Assembly: GCA_903632075.3 (NCBI GenBank) | Contig: CAHIKZ030000253.1 | Coordinates: 493,501 to 557,500 of the forward strand | Reading direction: 5' to 3' | DNA: 64,000 nucleotides | DNA from: Acanthosepion pharaonis | Taxonomy: Eukaryota; Mollusca; Cephalopoda; Sepiida; Sepiidae | In this document: positions 35,854 to 45,834 of the stretch, in pieces | Position numbering within the stretch: position 1 is the stretch's first letter | Layout of the letters: each line of letters begins with the position of its first letter | Made by a program: the position numbers and the translations under genes | Notes under the pieces: generated by a model | What the model saw: only the letters and a program-made list of their open reading frames with translations | What the model was told of the DNA's origin: nothing | The model's database searches: none

Positions 35854-36425
35854 TCATGTCTATATTGTCAGATATTGGGTGTAATATGTTACAGTCCTGA
35901 GAAAAAGGAGAGCAATAAAGGAAAAAAGAGATAGCTTAGAGATTGCAATAAAGAAAGTCGAAAGTACACGAAATAACCATCCGGAGATTCAATAGATAAT
36001 TCACTTACCATTGAGAGAATTTTCCGGATGTAAACACCAAGGCCAAAAATATGTATCCTAGAATCTTTTTGACAACAGGAAGATAGCTTAGGACAGATAA
36101 TTCATATAAAGTTTAAATTAGTTTCACAAAGTGTGATGATATTTAGAGACCGCTTCAAGAGAATAGATTCTACAGAAATTTGAGCGAATATTAGGTATAT
36201 TAGGCAAAGAAACGTTCAAGAGACAGGTGACTTTTTGTTTACTAATATATATTTTCATAGTATATGTCATCAAAAGATTATGTTTTAAGGAGAAAAACAA
36301 ATAATTATCACTATCTATCGTCTATGACAATGAAAACTGGCCAGAAATGGCTAAGACTAAAGTATGACGTGGCCTCAAGTTTGCAACATGGCGCTACAAC
36401 TAGCCCGATATTAGATGGATGTTGA

Positions 36426-36768
36426 TGAAAGCAAACTCTTTAAGTGCTATCAAAGAAATTGAGCTAGAATTTTTACTGAGAATCCAACTCCAAGTTTAAA
36501 GTTTTAAGGTACACCATTTAATTGAAATAGAGTATTTTCTTTTAGATTAAAAAAAAATTGATTTATGAAAATGCAAGAGAAAAGCAAAAAGTGTCAATAA
36601 ACATCAACTCAACCAACGGAAAAATGAGATGATGAAATTCTTGCATAAATAATTCGATTTTTCATTTAGAAGCTAAAAGATAAAAATCGTAATGAAGACT
36701 AGTGACATATAAATGAAATTGAAAATGAAATTTGATAAGCTCTTTCAACGCCAATGTTTTTTAGATTA

Positions 36769-36773
<5 letters not shown>
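36426..36773. other. AT-rich spacer
   Basis: Nothing recognised upstream of the LINE. Confidence 0.5.

Positions 36774-36810
<37 letters not shown>
36774..36810. repeat. (TA)n microsatellite
   Basis: About 36 bp of pure TA. Confidence 0.95.
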
Positions 36811-36814
<4 letters not shown>

Positions 36815-36854
36815 TATACGTTATTTATATAGACATAAATATTTTAGTAAATGC

Positions 36855-37020
36855 TCTGTGGAACCGTCATATAGCCTAACGTGCTATACTAGTTTAGAAA
36901 GAGAGGAACGTCTGGTTAGCAAGGTCGATTTTATTTCAAGCCATATGACGGTTCCCTGTAGGATACAGGTTCGATTCCTGTCGGAGGACACAGGGTTAGG
37001 ATTAGGATTAGGGTTTTCCA
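36855..37020 (+). repeat. tRNA-like element with GGGTTA-type tail
   Basis: GATACAGGTTCGATTCCTGT (36,961-36,980) is a perfect B box inside a perfect T-stem (ACAGG/CCTGT). GTCTGGTTAGCAAGGTCGAT (36,910-36,929) is A-box-like. I cannot pair a 5' strand with the putative acceptor CGGAGGA, so it is not a functional tRNA gene. It ends in AGGGTTAGGATTAGGATTAGGG (about 36,992-37,014), a short degenerate telomere-like run. GAACCGTCATAT near 36,860 and its inverse ATATGACGGTTC near 36,944 form a 12-bp inverted repeat. Confidence 0.55.
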
Positions 37021-37112
37021 TGAAAATTTCTCGGACTGTTTATAATTTATTTGTGTCTATATAAGTTACGGATAACAATAAAATATATCAAAATAATTGT
37101 CAGACTTTGTAC

Positions 37113-37114
<2 letters not shown>

Positions 37115-37167
<53 letters not shown>

Positions 37168-37279
37168 CTGAAGATTGGGCTCAAGCATGAAACAGACCAT
37201 CGCTTCTCGGTGTTGATCTCAATGTCAACTAATATTTGCATACACTTTATCTCTTATATTGATCAAATATATCATACAT

Positions 37280-37339
<60 letters not shown>

Positions 37340-37340
37340 T
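37115..37340. repeat. (TA)n tracts bracketing a palindrome-family segment
   Basis: (TA)n at 37,115-37,161 and 37,283-37,336. Between them 37,162-37,282 matches the right arm of the 5.2 kb palindrome (AAGCATGAAACAGACCATCG, then CTCGGTGTTGAT). The plus strand 37,168-37,193 reads CTGAAGA, TTGGGCTCAAGCA, TGAAAC. Confidence 0.8.
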
Positions 37341-37956
37341 AGTGTAGATCAATAAGCATATAGCTTGATATAATCATAAGGTGCACTTTGATTCCAGGTT
37401 TTTCATTTATAATGTTTCGTCTGCTTAACGTTGGCGGTCGGAATTTTTTATCCAAACCTTTTTTTCGCGTTAAGCTATAGAATAACGAATAGATATATTT
37501 ATATAATATACTCGCATATAAAGACATCACATACACATACTTATACATGTATATACTTGTTAACTTATTTAAAAATATTGACTTGTTGATTTATTTAAAA
37601 GTATGAGTTGAAAATATATCTTAATTTTCTTTCTATCGTTCACTCATGAATGAAGTGAATAAAAATTTATACAATTGTTTTTGGGTCTCCATTTTACCAA
37701 TTTCAAAGATTATAGGTTAAAAGTTTGTCTTGTCATCCTAGTCCGACCTTTTTCCCTTGCAATTTCATATTGCAGAAACAAAATATTCTAAATTTGCTTT
37801 TATCTACTTAATATTTCTAAAGTCGATTACAATGTTACAAACCGTAGAAACTTTAGCGCCATGACTCGAATCACGTTGTCAGTTGTATTATTGGTTGAAA
37901 TTAAATTTCGATGTCGTGATTTACGTCGTCGAGAGGGTCTTTCCGAATAAAGACTT
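37341..37956. other. AT-rich spacer
   Basis: Nothing recognised. Confidence 0.5.
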
Positions 37957-38118
37957 TGTAATACGTGTGTTGAGGATAATCATAGAGAAGCGTTGTACAA
38001 TTTCGCGCTGAGAGTTAATGAACTGAAAGAGAACTTTCACTCTGTTCTTAAAGTGTCAGGTAACAAATCCGACTTGCTAGTCGAAAATCTAAATTATTAC
38101 TTACAAAACATGGCTTAA
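37957..38118 (+). pseudogene. Short SAP-domain-like coding remnant
   Basis: An open stretch without ATG reads CNTCVEDNHREALYNFALR, then VNELKENFHSVLKVSGNKSD, LLVENLNYYLQNMA and a TAA at 38,116-38,118. The pattern ELKE...LKVSGNKSDLLVENL fits the SAP helix-extended-loop-helix DNA-binding motif. The frame continues upstream through a TAA (about 37,948) into another basic stretch with two Cys. Too short to assign; it may come from a mobile element or from an old gene. Confidence 0.3.
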
Positions 38119-38545
38119 GGTTAGCGCTCTAGAGAAAATCGAAGGATAATTTAAGATCGATACGATTCTACAGAGATAAATAGGGATTTTAATGTGGTGT
38201 AATTGCGCACGAGTATGTATGGGTAATGACAAACATTTTCTAGTCTTCATAACTTGTCACTTGATAGGGTCAAACTATTCTGATTCTGCTGTTTTGTGTA
38301 ATGGGGAGGTACTGCTTCCGTGTAAGTAAACCTTCAACAAGGTCTCATAAAAATATTGCATAACATCTAGTGCGAAGACGAAGACATATTTAAGAAGCTA
38401 AACAGATACTACAATGTTTTTATAGACAAAAAATTGTTTTAACGATGGCGGCCATTTATTAGTGACGTTTTGGCTTGCCTATTTTTTGAATTTCTAGAAA
38501 GTGGTCCCTTCGAAAATATTTCGTCTTAAAATTCTTCGTATTTTA
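38119..38545. other. Unclassified spacer
   Basis: Nothing recognised. It may include unreadable upstream parts of the Penelope-type remnant. Confidence 0.45.
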
Positions 38546-38547
38546 TA

Positions 38548-38768
38548 TACCTGGATGATTCACACGACATAGTTTTATCCGATATTGTTAACAAACCTAA
38601 TAACTTCGTGCCCACAATAGACTTTACCTTTGAATTTGAGTCTAACAACACTTTACCCTCCCTAGATATCATGCTACATAGAACTAATAACAACCTTCAG
38701 CTAGAAGTTTACAGAAAATCTACCAACAAGAATGACCTCAACAATTTATAGTCTAACCATTGTTAGGG
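38548..38768 (+). pseudogene. Penelope-type reverse transcriptase fragment
   Basis: In one plus frame from about 38,557: YLDD (catalytic box), then VPTIDFTFEFESNNTLPSLD, IMLHRTNNNL and LEVYRKST to a TAG near 38,750, with SNHC after it. The order YxDD, about 40 residues, LPSLD (usually LPFLD), then VYRKPT-like is characteristic of the palm and thumb of Penelope-like RTs. Upstream and downstream parts are unreadable. It belongs to a different lineage from the 7.9 kb remnant, whose palm reads RDDGL. Confidence 0.65.
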
Positions 38769-39836
<1,068 letters not shown>

Positions 39837-40109
39837 CTGGTGGCCAGGATTAGGGTTACTAGGGCGGCTAGCCAATCCCTATTGTAGACGCTTTCTCAGG
39901 CGCATTTGTGTTTATTCATCACCCACAGTACCCACCTGTGCTTTATACCGCAACTATGCTGAGCAGACCTTACAGTTTCTAGGAAAGAGCATGTTATCTA
40001 GCGTGATCAACAATTTGAACAAAAGCCAGCAGGCTCAAGCCCTCGAATATGATGACTTGTGACTACGTGCTAGCACAGCTATCGACGGCCCCCAAAGGTT
40101 CTGTCTACC
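39837..40109. other. GC-richer unclassified segment
   Basis: Begins AGCTGGTGGCCAGGATTAGG. A 97-codon plus-strand frame (39,769-40,062) partly translates the microsatellite. Its remainder has no domain. Probably a repeat fragment. Confidence 0.35.
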
Positions 40110-40206
40110 CAATTTTACTCACAAGGCTTCGGTCAACCCGTGGTATGGTTTTTCAGAGATTTTTTGAGATTTGAGCCTGGGTCAGAATGCGAACGTTCTA
40201 ACAATT

Positions 40207-40207
<1 letters not shown>
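40110..40207 (-). repeat. Cephalopod-type tRNA SINE remnant
   Basis: CTCACAAGGCTTCGGTCAAC (40,119-40,138) matches, as far as I recall it, the tail of a common cephalopod SINE that lies in minus orientation here. On the minus strand AGGCTCAAATCTC is a B-box-like string. It abuts (CA)n. Confidence 0.5.
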
Positions 40208-40290
<83 letters not shown>

Positions 40291-40330
40291 GCATACACAC
40301 ACACACACACACATATATATACATATACAC
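40207..40330. repeat. (CA)n(TA)n compound microsatellite
   Basis: About 33 CA units, then TA, CA and TA runs. Confidence 0.97.
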
Positions 40331-41077
40331 TTCTTATACTGTTCATGAGTCACGTTTTTAATATCAAATTCCTTATTTAAAAAATTGCCTTAAATCATTT
40401 GTTTAGAGCAAACGCCTTGATTATATCCTCAATGAATTTCTTTACTATTTAATAAAATAACTTCGAGTTCATTATCAGTTTTGTTGACTAGTTTCAAATC
40501 ATCCCTGAAGAACAAATGATTTATTATGCGTGAGATTTATAATCATAATCTGAATTATTTTGTTCGTTTGAGTGAGATATTAATTTAATAGAGAATGACA
40601 AAGAGTAAAAGTGACTACTTGACATCTTACGGTGTTGATTTTTCAGTTACTATGCTTAATCTAACTATTAAACTGATTGACCATAAAGGTTCGATTCCAA
40701 TTTCTTTCATACTGTCTCTTATTACATCAATAAACGTGGGAGAAATTTTCATTAATCGTAGCGAATTTATTACGTAATGATGAGAGGGCTGTTCAAAATC
40801 ACATTTAATGGTCTATGTTAGCACTTTTTTTTGAAGAGTTTTCCATCTTGCATTTTGTTCAGCAACTGCTCTTTTCAACAGTCAGAACATTTTTTTTAAA
40901 ATCCTTTTTACACTCCGGGTTTTATACTATTAGTTTCAATGAACTGATACATTCTTTTACTTAAGATCGATCTAAGTGTTTTGTATTTTGTGGTTAAAAA
41001 TATGTTTGCTCGTCCCCTCTGGCAATTTTGGGGAATTAAATAAATAATGCTTTGGGTTAGACATTCCGGGTTTTTGA
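40331..41077. other. AT-rich spacer
   Basis: Left flank of the Gypsy element. No gene or repeat recognised. Confidence 0.5.
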
Positions 41078-41240
41078 TGTGGGTGCCAAAGTTGGGACCA
41101 CAGAAGTAAAACACGGAACACGGGTTAGATGTAAGAAAGATATATTAACAACTGGTTACAGAGATAGTGTAAGCAGAGCTTACTATAAGTTAGTGTCCAA
41201 CATTGGTAGTCGTACTAGACTCTCACTGTCTCTCTCTGTC
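41078..41240 (-). repeat. Gypsy LTR, first part of the split copy
   Basis: Matches 52,604-52,766 with a few substitutions, starting TGTGGGTGCCAAAGTTGGGA. It stops inside the (TCTC)-rich part of the LTR, where the LINE insertion begins with ACAATATTTATTG. Confidence 0.85.
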
Positions 41241-41606
41241 ACAATATTTATTGTTTCTTTTTTCTAAACTGGTCTTTTTTTTTAAATTAGAGAAAATAAA
41301 TAAAAAATAAGAAAGCAGTCGTCCGGTTTGACAAAGTCTTACCGGACTAAAAAAAGGAAAAAATGTGAGCCGAAGCCCAAAAACAAATTAAAAACAAACA
41401 AAAGAAATGGAAAAAATTAAAAAGAATGAAACTAAAACAATAACTTATCAGAAAAAAGGTCCGGTGTTTTTCACAAAAAGTTCGTCCAAATAATAAAGCA
41501 GCTGAAAAGACTCACCACACAGTACTGAAAAAAAAAGGGGGGGGGTCAGAGTAACAGTCAGAATAACAGTCAAAAAAAGTCACTCGCTGTCCGCTCTCTG
41601 TTGTCG
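41241..41606 (-). mobile_element. Second, internally deleted Tx1 LINE copy (5' UTR fused to 3' terminus)
   Basis: 41,264-41,606 repeats the 5' UTR start of the main LINE (48,297-48,635) at high identity, with small length changes in homopolymers. It is followed (minus direction) directly by AAACAATAAATATTG, the same terminus that ends the main LINE at about 41,607. So a copy consisting of only the first 340 bp and the last 15-20 bp of the LINE lies head-to-tail after the main one. No coding. Confidence 0.75.
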
Positions 41607-42360
41607 CAATATTTATTGTTACGTAATATATACAAACAAATGTGGCACAAGGCCAAAAAGGGGGATGGGGAATGACGGTCTTCTTCTGTCTTTAATCTAA
41701 AACTTAGCTAGTCACAGACACTGACCCAAACATGCCAACAATAATCCAATCACCAAAACATCACATTCACTCCTACCTTTCTTACTACGTCCACCATAAT
41801 ACCTCAGTTTCTCTATGACGTCCTAACTAGTCCCCATATATACAGATATTGTTCATGGGGGGAGGGTCATAAAATAACAACTTTTAAAAAAACCCAAATG
41901 AGTATTTACAAAATGAATTAATTATTTACAATAAAACTAAACAAAACTGAGTTAGTATTAAAACCCCCCACAAACTATGAATGTGGCAGAAATGTCAGTT
42001 AACCAGACGAAATCGATGCAGGACTAAGAAAATGAGTACACATTCAAACCATCAAGCATTCACACAAACACTCACTCATTCATACACAACAACAAATACG
42101 AAAACACACACCCGAAACGAAAGGCGCCCCGCATCCACCAGAAAACTGACATCACTAACCACCTAACGAGGGAGGGGATGGGGAATTAAACAAAAGTAAA
42201 AATAGGGACAGAAATAAAAGGGACCAATGAGCTTACATACCCTAGCTAAGTTAAACGGGAAAAAAAAGGTGAAACTAAATATTCAAAAACAAAAACCTAG
42301 TCTAGCCTAATATCGGGGTGGGTTGCCTATGTTCAACCCTGTTAGGACAATATTCTGTGC
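41607..42360 (-). other. Tx1 LINE 3' UTR
   Basis: About 750 bp between the ORF2 stop and the 3' terminus. It ends in CAATAAATATTG and no poly(A) is visible. Plus-strand frames in it (for example 41,981-42,166) have no meaning. Confidence 0.6.
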
Positions 42361-43145
42361 CTAACCGACATCTAAATGCCACTCTAGGTCAGCCCCTTTC
42401 ACTCTACACATTCGCGCCAGATTCACCCACCTTTTGCCGAATTCTGATGATGGGAGCCGCCGCCTTTCCGTCCTAATCTTGACTTTAAGCTGATGCCTAA
42501 AGTACAAGATCAGTTGGGAAGAGGTGAACTTCTCGCCTTCATAGAATCCCTTCTGTCGCGTCGTCCAAATCACGACTCGCATAACCCCTAGTAAGCAACA
42601 GAACACATAGTGTTCAGCCTTCGTCAATTGCGATACCATATTGCTACAAACAGAACTGGCTTCCAGGACAAAAAAACTTTCCCTGCAGCATGCGAACCAT
42701 GAGGCCTTCAACAAACTTGCACAACGGCACTACCGCACTGCACTGAAAAAAAGCGTGACCAATGGTCTCGACATTCCCAGTACAGCGACGACAGTTTGGA
42801 TATTTCTCCAAGCCTGCTGAACAAAGTCTTTTGCCGACCCAGAGGGCCCCGCGAATCATCAGCCAGGTGAGTGATGCCTCATCGTTATTGAGACATTTCA
42901 ACCCAGGCGCCCAAGGCCATATCGAGCGAGCCTCCTGCTTCGTAAGACCGAGCTCGTCGATCAGATCATCTTGAACGGACCCCTAACTAACAAACGATAT
43001 AATGCCTTACGAGACAACGCTTGGGCGTCGGAGAGGCCAACCGACGTCCGCAAGAGGAGCTTCAAAGCACGACGACATTCACGATAGAAGGAGCACTCGC
43101 CACGAGGAGTACGACCGGCCTCCTCCTCGCACGAGTGCACACTTC
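42361..43145 (-). pseudogene. Tx1 LINE ORF2, C-terminal part, frameshifted
   Basis: Continuation of ORF2 after the stop at 43,146. Two overlapping minus frames hold it. 42,901-42,644 begins MKCLNNDEASLTWLMIRGAL and includes the zinc-finger-like CRRCTGNVETIGHAFFQC (C-X2-C-X8-H-X4-C), typical of the tail of APE-type LINE ORF2 proteins. 42,714-42,361 carries the final stretch ending in WHLDVG and a stop. Between 43,145 and 42,902 no single frame stays open, so at least two indels separate it from the RT. Confidence 0.75.
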
Positions 43146-44854
43146 TCAGGGATGGGAAATGTTTACGGACATCTTCTTTCCAAAAAGGTTCCCCACCTCA
43201 TCCAAACCGCGACACATTCGGTCTAGAAAGGTAATGCGTAGCATATATTGACGAATCTCAATGCTAGGCATCCCCAGACCGCCCTCAGAGGGATGAAGGC
43301 AACAGATCTCGCGAGATGCCATGTGGGCCTTGCCTCTCCACAAGAAAGAGAACAAGGCCTTGACTAATGACATTAGTCGGGCATACGGGAGTGGAAGCAC
43401 AGAAAGACGGTAGAGGAGGATCGGACAGATGTGAGAACCACAAACCTCCGCCCTTCCCTTCAGGGAAAGTCCCCTCCGAGACCACGGACTAGCCGCGGCC
43501 TCGGCCCGCCCTTGTACTTCCGACCAATTCATTTCCAACTGGAGATCAGGACCGAACCAGATGCCGAGTATCTTGATCGACCCATCTGTCCAGAGGAAAG
43601 GTCCGGGAAGAGAAACTCCCTTCCACGCACCCAACCGCAAGCCCACAGACTTATCGCGGTTGATTTTGGCCCCTGTCACCATCTCATACCCACTGATCTG
43701 CTTACTGACTTCGTTAATCTCGGCTCTGCTCGACACAAGAACCGAAACGTCGTCAGCATAGGCAGAATACCTGGCCGAGGTGTTAGCACCAGGCAGCGAA
43801 ATACCGCGTAGGACCGGATTCGCCTTTAACTTGCGAAGGAAAGGCTCTAACGCAAGAACGTAAAGCAGAGGCGATAGCGGACAACCTTGACGAATGGAGC
43901 GAGACAATACGAAAGGCTTCGATCTTACCCCATTCACTTCCACCAGCGCACCGGGGGTCGCATACAAGAGTCGGATCCAAGAGCGAAAGTCGGCTCCGAA
44001 ACCGGCCGCCGAAAGGACAGCCTCCAGAAATCGATGGTCAACCCTATCGAAGGCCTTGGACTGATCTAAATTGATCAGCGCGGCTTCACTGTCGACTTGT
44101 TCTAAGATCAGGCGTACCATATGAAGGTTATCCTGAATAGTCCTGCCCTTCACAGCACAAGTCTGTTCAGGGCCAATCAGACTAGATAGGACAAGCTGCA
44201 AACGGTTGGCTAAGATCTTCGCCAAAATCTTTAAGTCAGTATTTAACATCGTTAAAGGGCGAAAGTTCCCTAACCCATCCCCTCCGTCCTTGTCCTTACG
44301 CAGCAACTTGATGACACCTCTGGTGAAGCGTTGAGGTAAAGACCCCTTCCTCATCCAGTGGTTGTACATCAGCTCCAGCAAAGGAACAAAAACGTGCGAC
44401 AACCTCAAGTAAACTTCGTAGGGCAGACCATCTAATCCCGGAGACTTATCCAGGCCAACCTGCTTCAGCGCTTCCCAGATTTCCGACTCTGTTATGGGAC
44501 CCTCGCACCTAGCCACTTCAGCTGCCGAGATGCAAGGAAAGTCAGCTAAATAGGCGTTGAACTGAGCAGACTTCAGACCGGACTCCCTGGTGAAAAGCTC
44601 CTGAAAGTAATCTCGAAAAACCTCACATATGCCCGCGTTTGTAGTCACGGTCCGCTTATCCGGTAATGTGACGCACGCTATATGTCGCCTGGCCGCGTTT
44701 CGATTTTTCCTCTACACGCAGTTCAGCGGCCATATTCGTTGCCTCAGAAGGCATTCTTTTACCCTAGCCCTAACTACCAGAGCTTGATCCTTCTTGATAA
44801 GCAAGGAGGCCAACTCTGCCTTAGCTAAGACTATGTCCCCACTAACACGGGATT
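43146..44854 (-). pseudogene. Tx1 LINE ORF2, reverse transcriptase part
   Basis: Open for 500 codons (44,648 to 43,146); it opens mid-protein with no real start. Numbering from 44,648, the RT fingers and palm show KSPGLDGLPYEVY (69-80), IKLLRKDKDGGDGLGNFRPL (113-132), the Tx1-type GPEQTCAVKGRTIQDNL (159-175), LDQSKAFD with catalytic Asp (194-201), RQGCPLSP (253-260), and the YADD active site at 297-300. INRDKSVGLRLG and LGIWFG follow. All RT catalytic residues are present. Upstream, 44,854-44,649 should link to the endonuclease but is broken by a one-base slip in a seven-A run at 44,866-44,872 and by stops around 44,700. It ends in a premature stop before the C-terminal domain. Plus-strand frames here are shadows. 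Confidence 0.9.
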
Positions 44855-45823
44855 TCACGGCCCGATCAACTTTTTTTCCTCTAAAGCCGTTTGCGCCGCT
44901 AATTTATCTAAATTGAGCCGACGACTAAAGTCGGCAGCAAACGTTCGAATCTTAGATTTTAAATTGCCCCACCAGGCATTTCCCACAACCCCTCCCGTCA
45001 ATTCCCTCTGGATCGTTAGTAGCAGCTGGTCCCGGAAACCCTGATCACTGAAAAGCGAACAGTTCAATTTCCAGTAACCAGCCGACTTAACCTTAGGCTT
45101 ATCTAAGTTTACACGGACCCGGACAAGCCTATGGTCCGTATAAACTATATAATGGAAACTTGGACAGCCTAAGAGCCCTACATCGACTCTCCTAACTAAG
45201 ACTCCGTCCAGGTAGCTCGCAAGCGAGCCAGGAGCCGAGCTGCCACTAGTAGTCCAAGTCCATGCTACCTCCCGAGGGTGTTCATTCCGGAACTTATCGA
45301 CGAGATCAAACCCATCGATAAAGTCCCGAAATGGTTTCACATCCGGGTTGTAAGTACCTTTTTTGTGCCCTATCCGATCTATATCGGGGTCAAGGACGTC
45401 ATTCCAATCCCCCGCTAAAATTACCCGACGAGACGTCGTCAAGAACGGCGCGATCTGCCGAAACAAAGCAGGCCGCTCGGAATGGGTATTGGGCGCATAA
45501 ACCCCAATGAGACGAAGAAGCTTATCCTTTATGGTAACATCCAGCACGCAAAGCCTGCCCGCCGGATCCGCGAAGACAAGGGTACAAGCAGCCTTCAAAG
45601 ACCTGTTCACTAGCCAAGAGACACCCCTCGAACAACCATCAAAACATGCTGAATAAAGGGCGAACCCCCTAGACAGTATGTCCTCACGATCATGAGAAGA
45701 AAACCGGGTCTCTTGCAAACAACATATATTCACCCCGAGGCGCTGAAGGTCACGAGAGAGCCTCGCCCTGCGAGACTCGGACCTCAGGCCCCGGGCATTC
45801 AAACTGGCTAACCAGAGAGCCAT
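44855..45823 (-). CDS. Tx1 LINE ORF2, APE endonuclease part (truncated by frameshift)
   Basis: ATG at 45,823, 11 nt after the ORF1 stop (TAA, 45,837-45,835). The 322-codon frame opens MALWLASLNARGLRS, with Asn9 of the apurinic endonuclease fold, LQETR with Glu38, GDWNDV with Asp139 and Asn141, SYLDGVLV with Asp206, and YTDHRLV with the catalytic Asp230-His231 pair. This enzyme nicks target DNA to prime reverse transcription. All expected catalytic positions look intact. The frame ends at KLIGP because of a seven-A run (44,866-44,872). Reading with one base fewer continues into VDRAVKSRVSGDIVLAKAEL, which is expected before the RT. So this is the N-terminal half of ORF2 and not a separate gene. 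Confidence 0.9.
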   Translation of the reverse strand: MALWLASLNARGLRSESRRARLSRDLQRLGVNICCLQETRFSSHDREDILSRGFALYSACFDGCSRGVSWLVNRSLKAACTLVFADPAGRLCVLDVTIKDKLLRLIGVYAPNTHSERPALFRQIAPFLTTSRRVILAGDWNDVLDPDIDRIGHKKGTYNPDVKPFRDFIDGFDLVDKFRNEHPREVAWTWTTSGSSAPGSLASYLDGVLVRRVDVGLLGCPSFHYIVYTDHRLVRVRVNLDKPKVKSAGYWKLNCSLFSDQGFRDQLLLTIQRELTGGVVGNAWWGNLKSKIRTFAADFSRRLNLDKLAAQTALEEKKLIGP

Positions 45824-45834
45824 CGTGAAGCCGA

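Larger units (their letters stand above)
33520..36425 (-). mobile_element. CR1/jockey-like LINE, decayed, interrupted by insertions
   Basis: Minus-strand LINE read from 36,425 to 33,520. The 5' region (36,425-36,300) matches 62,045-61,900 of the other LINE. The APE endonuclease runs from about 36,250 to 35,370 and includes CETNLN-like (about 36,115) and GDFNGHR (about 35,735) motifs. A (GA)n tract (35,779-35,850) lies inside it. RT follows from about 34,690 to 33,600: DDIPAIVLKECIPEMALVL (about 34,405-34,460), the LLDISKA palm stretch (34,068-34,090), and YVEDITIHSCLN (about 33,820-33,855), where the catalytic YADD has become YVED. The copy ends 3' at about 33,520, before the C-terminal domain. 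A copy of the inverted-repeat family (34,761-35,190) sits between endonuclease and RT. Frameshifts and stops are many. Inactive. Confidence 0.75.

Noticed and set aside
36961..36985. Functional tRNA gene
   Set aside because: Perfect T arm but no matching acceptor 5' strand, D arm or anticodon stem could be assembled.
36992..37014. Interstitial telomere
   Set aside because: Only about three degenerate units, part of a tRNA-like repeat tail.
43002..44069. Arg/Pro-rich plus-strand frames
   Set aside because: Shadows of the GC-rich Tx1 RT gene on the minus strand.
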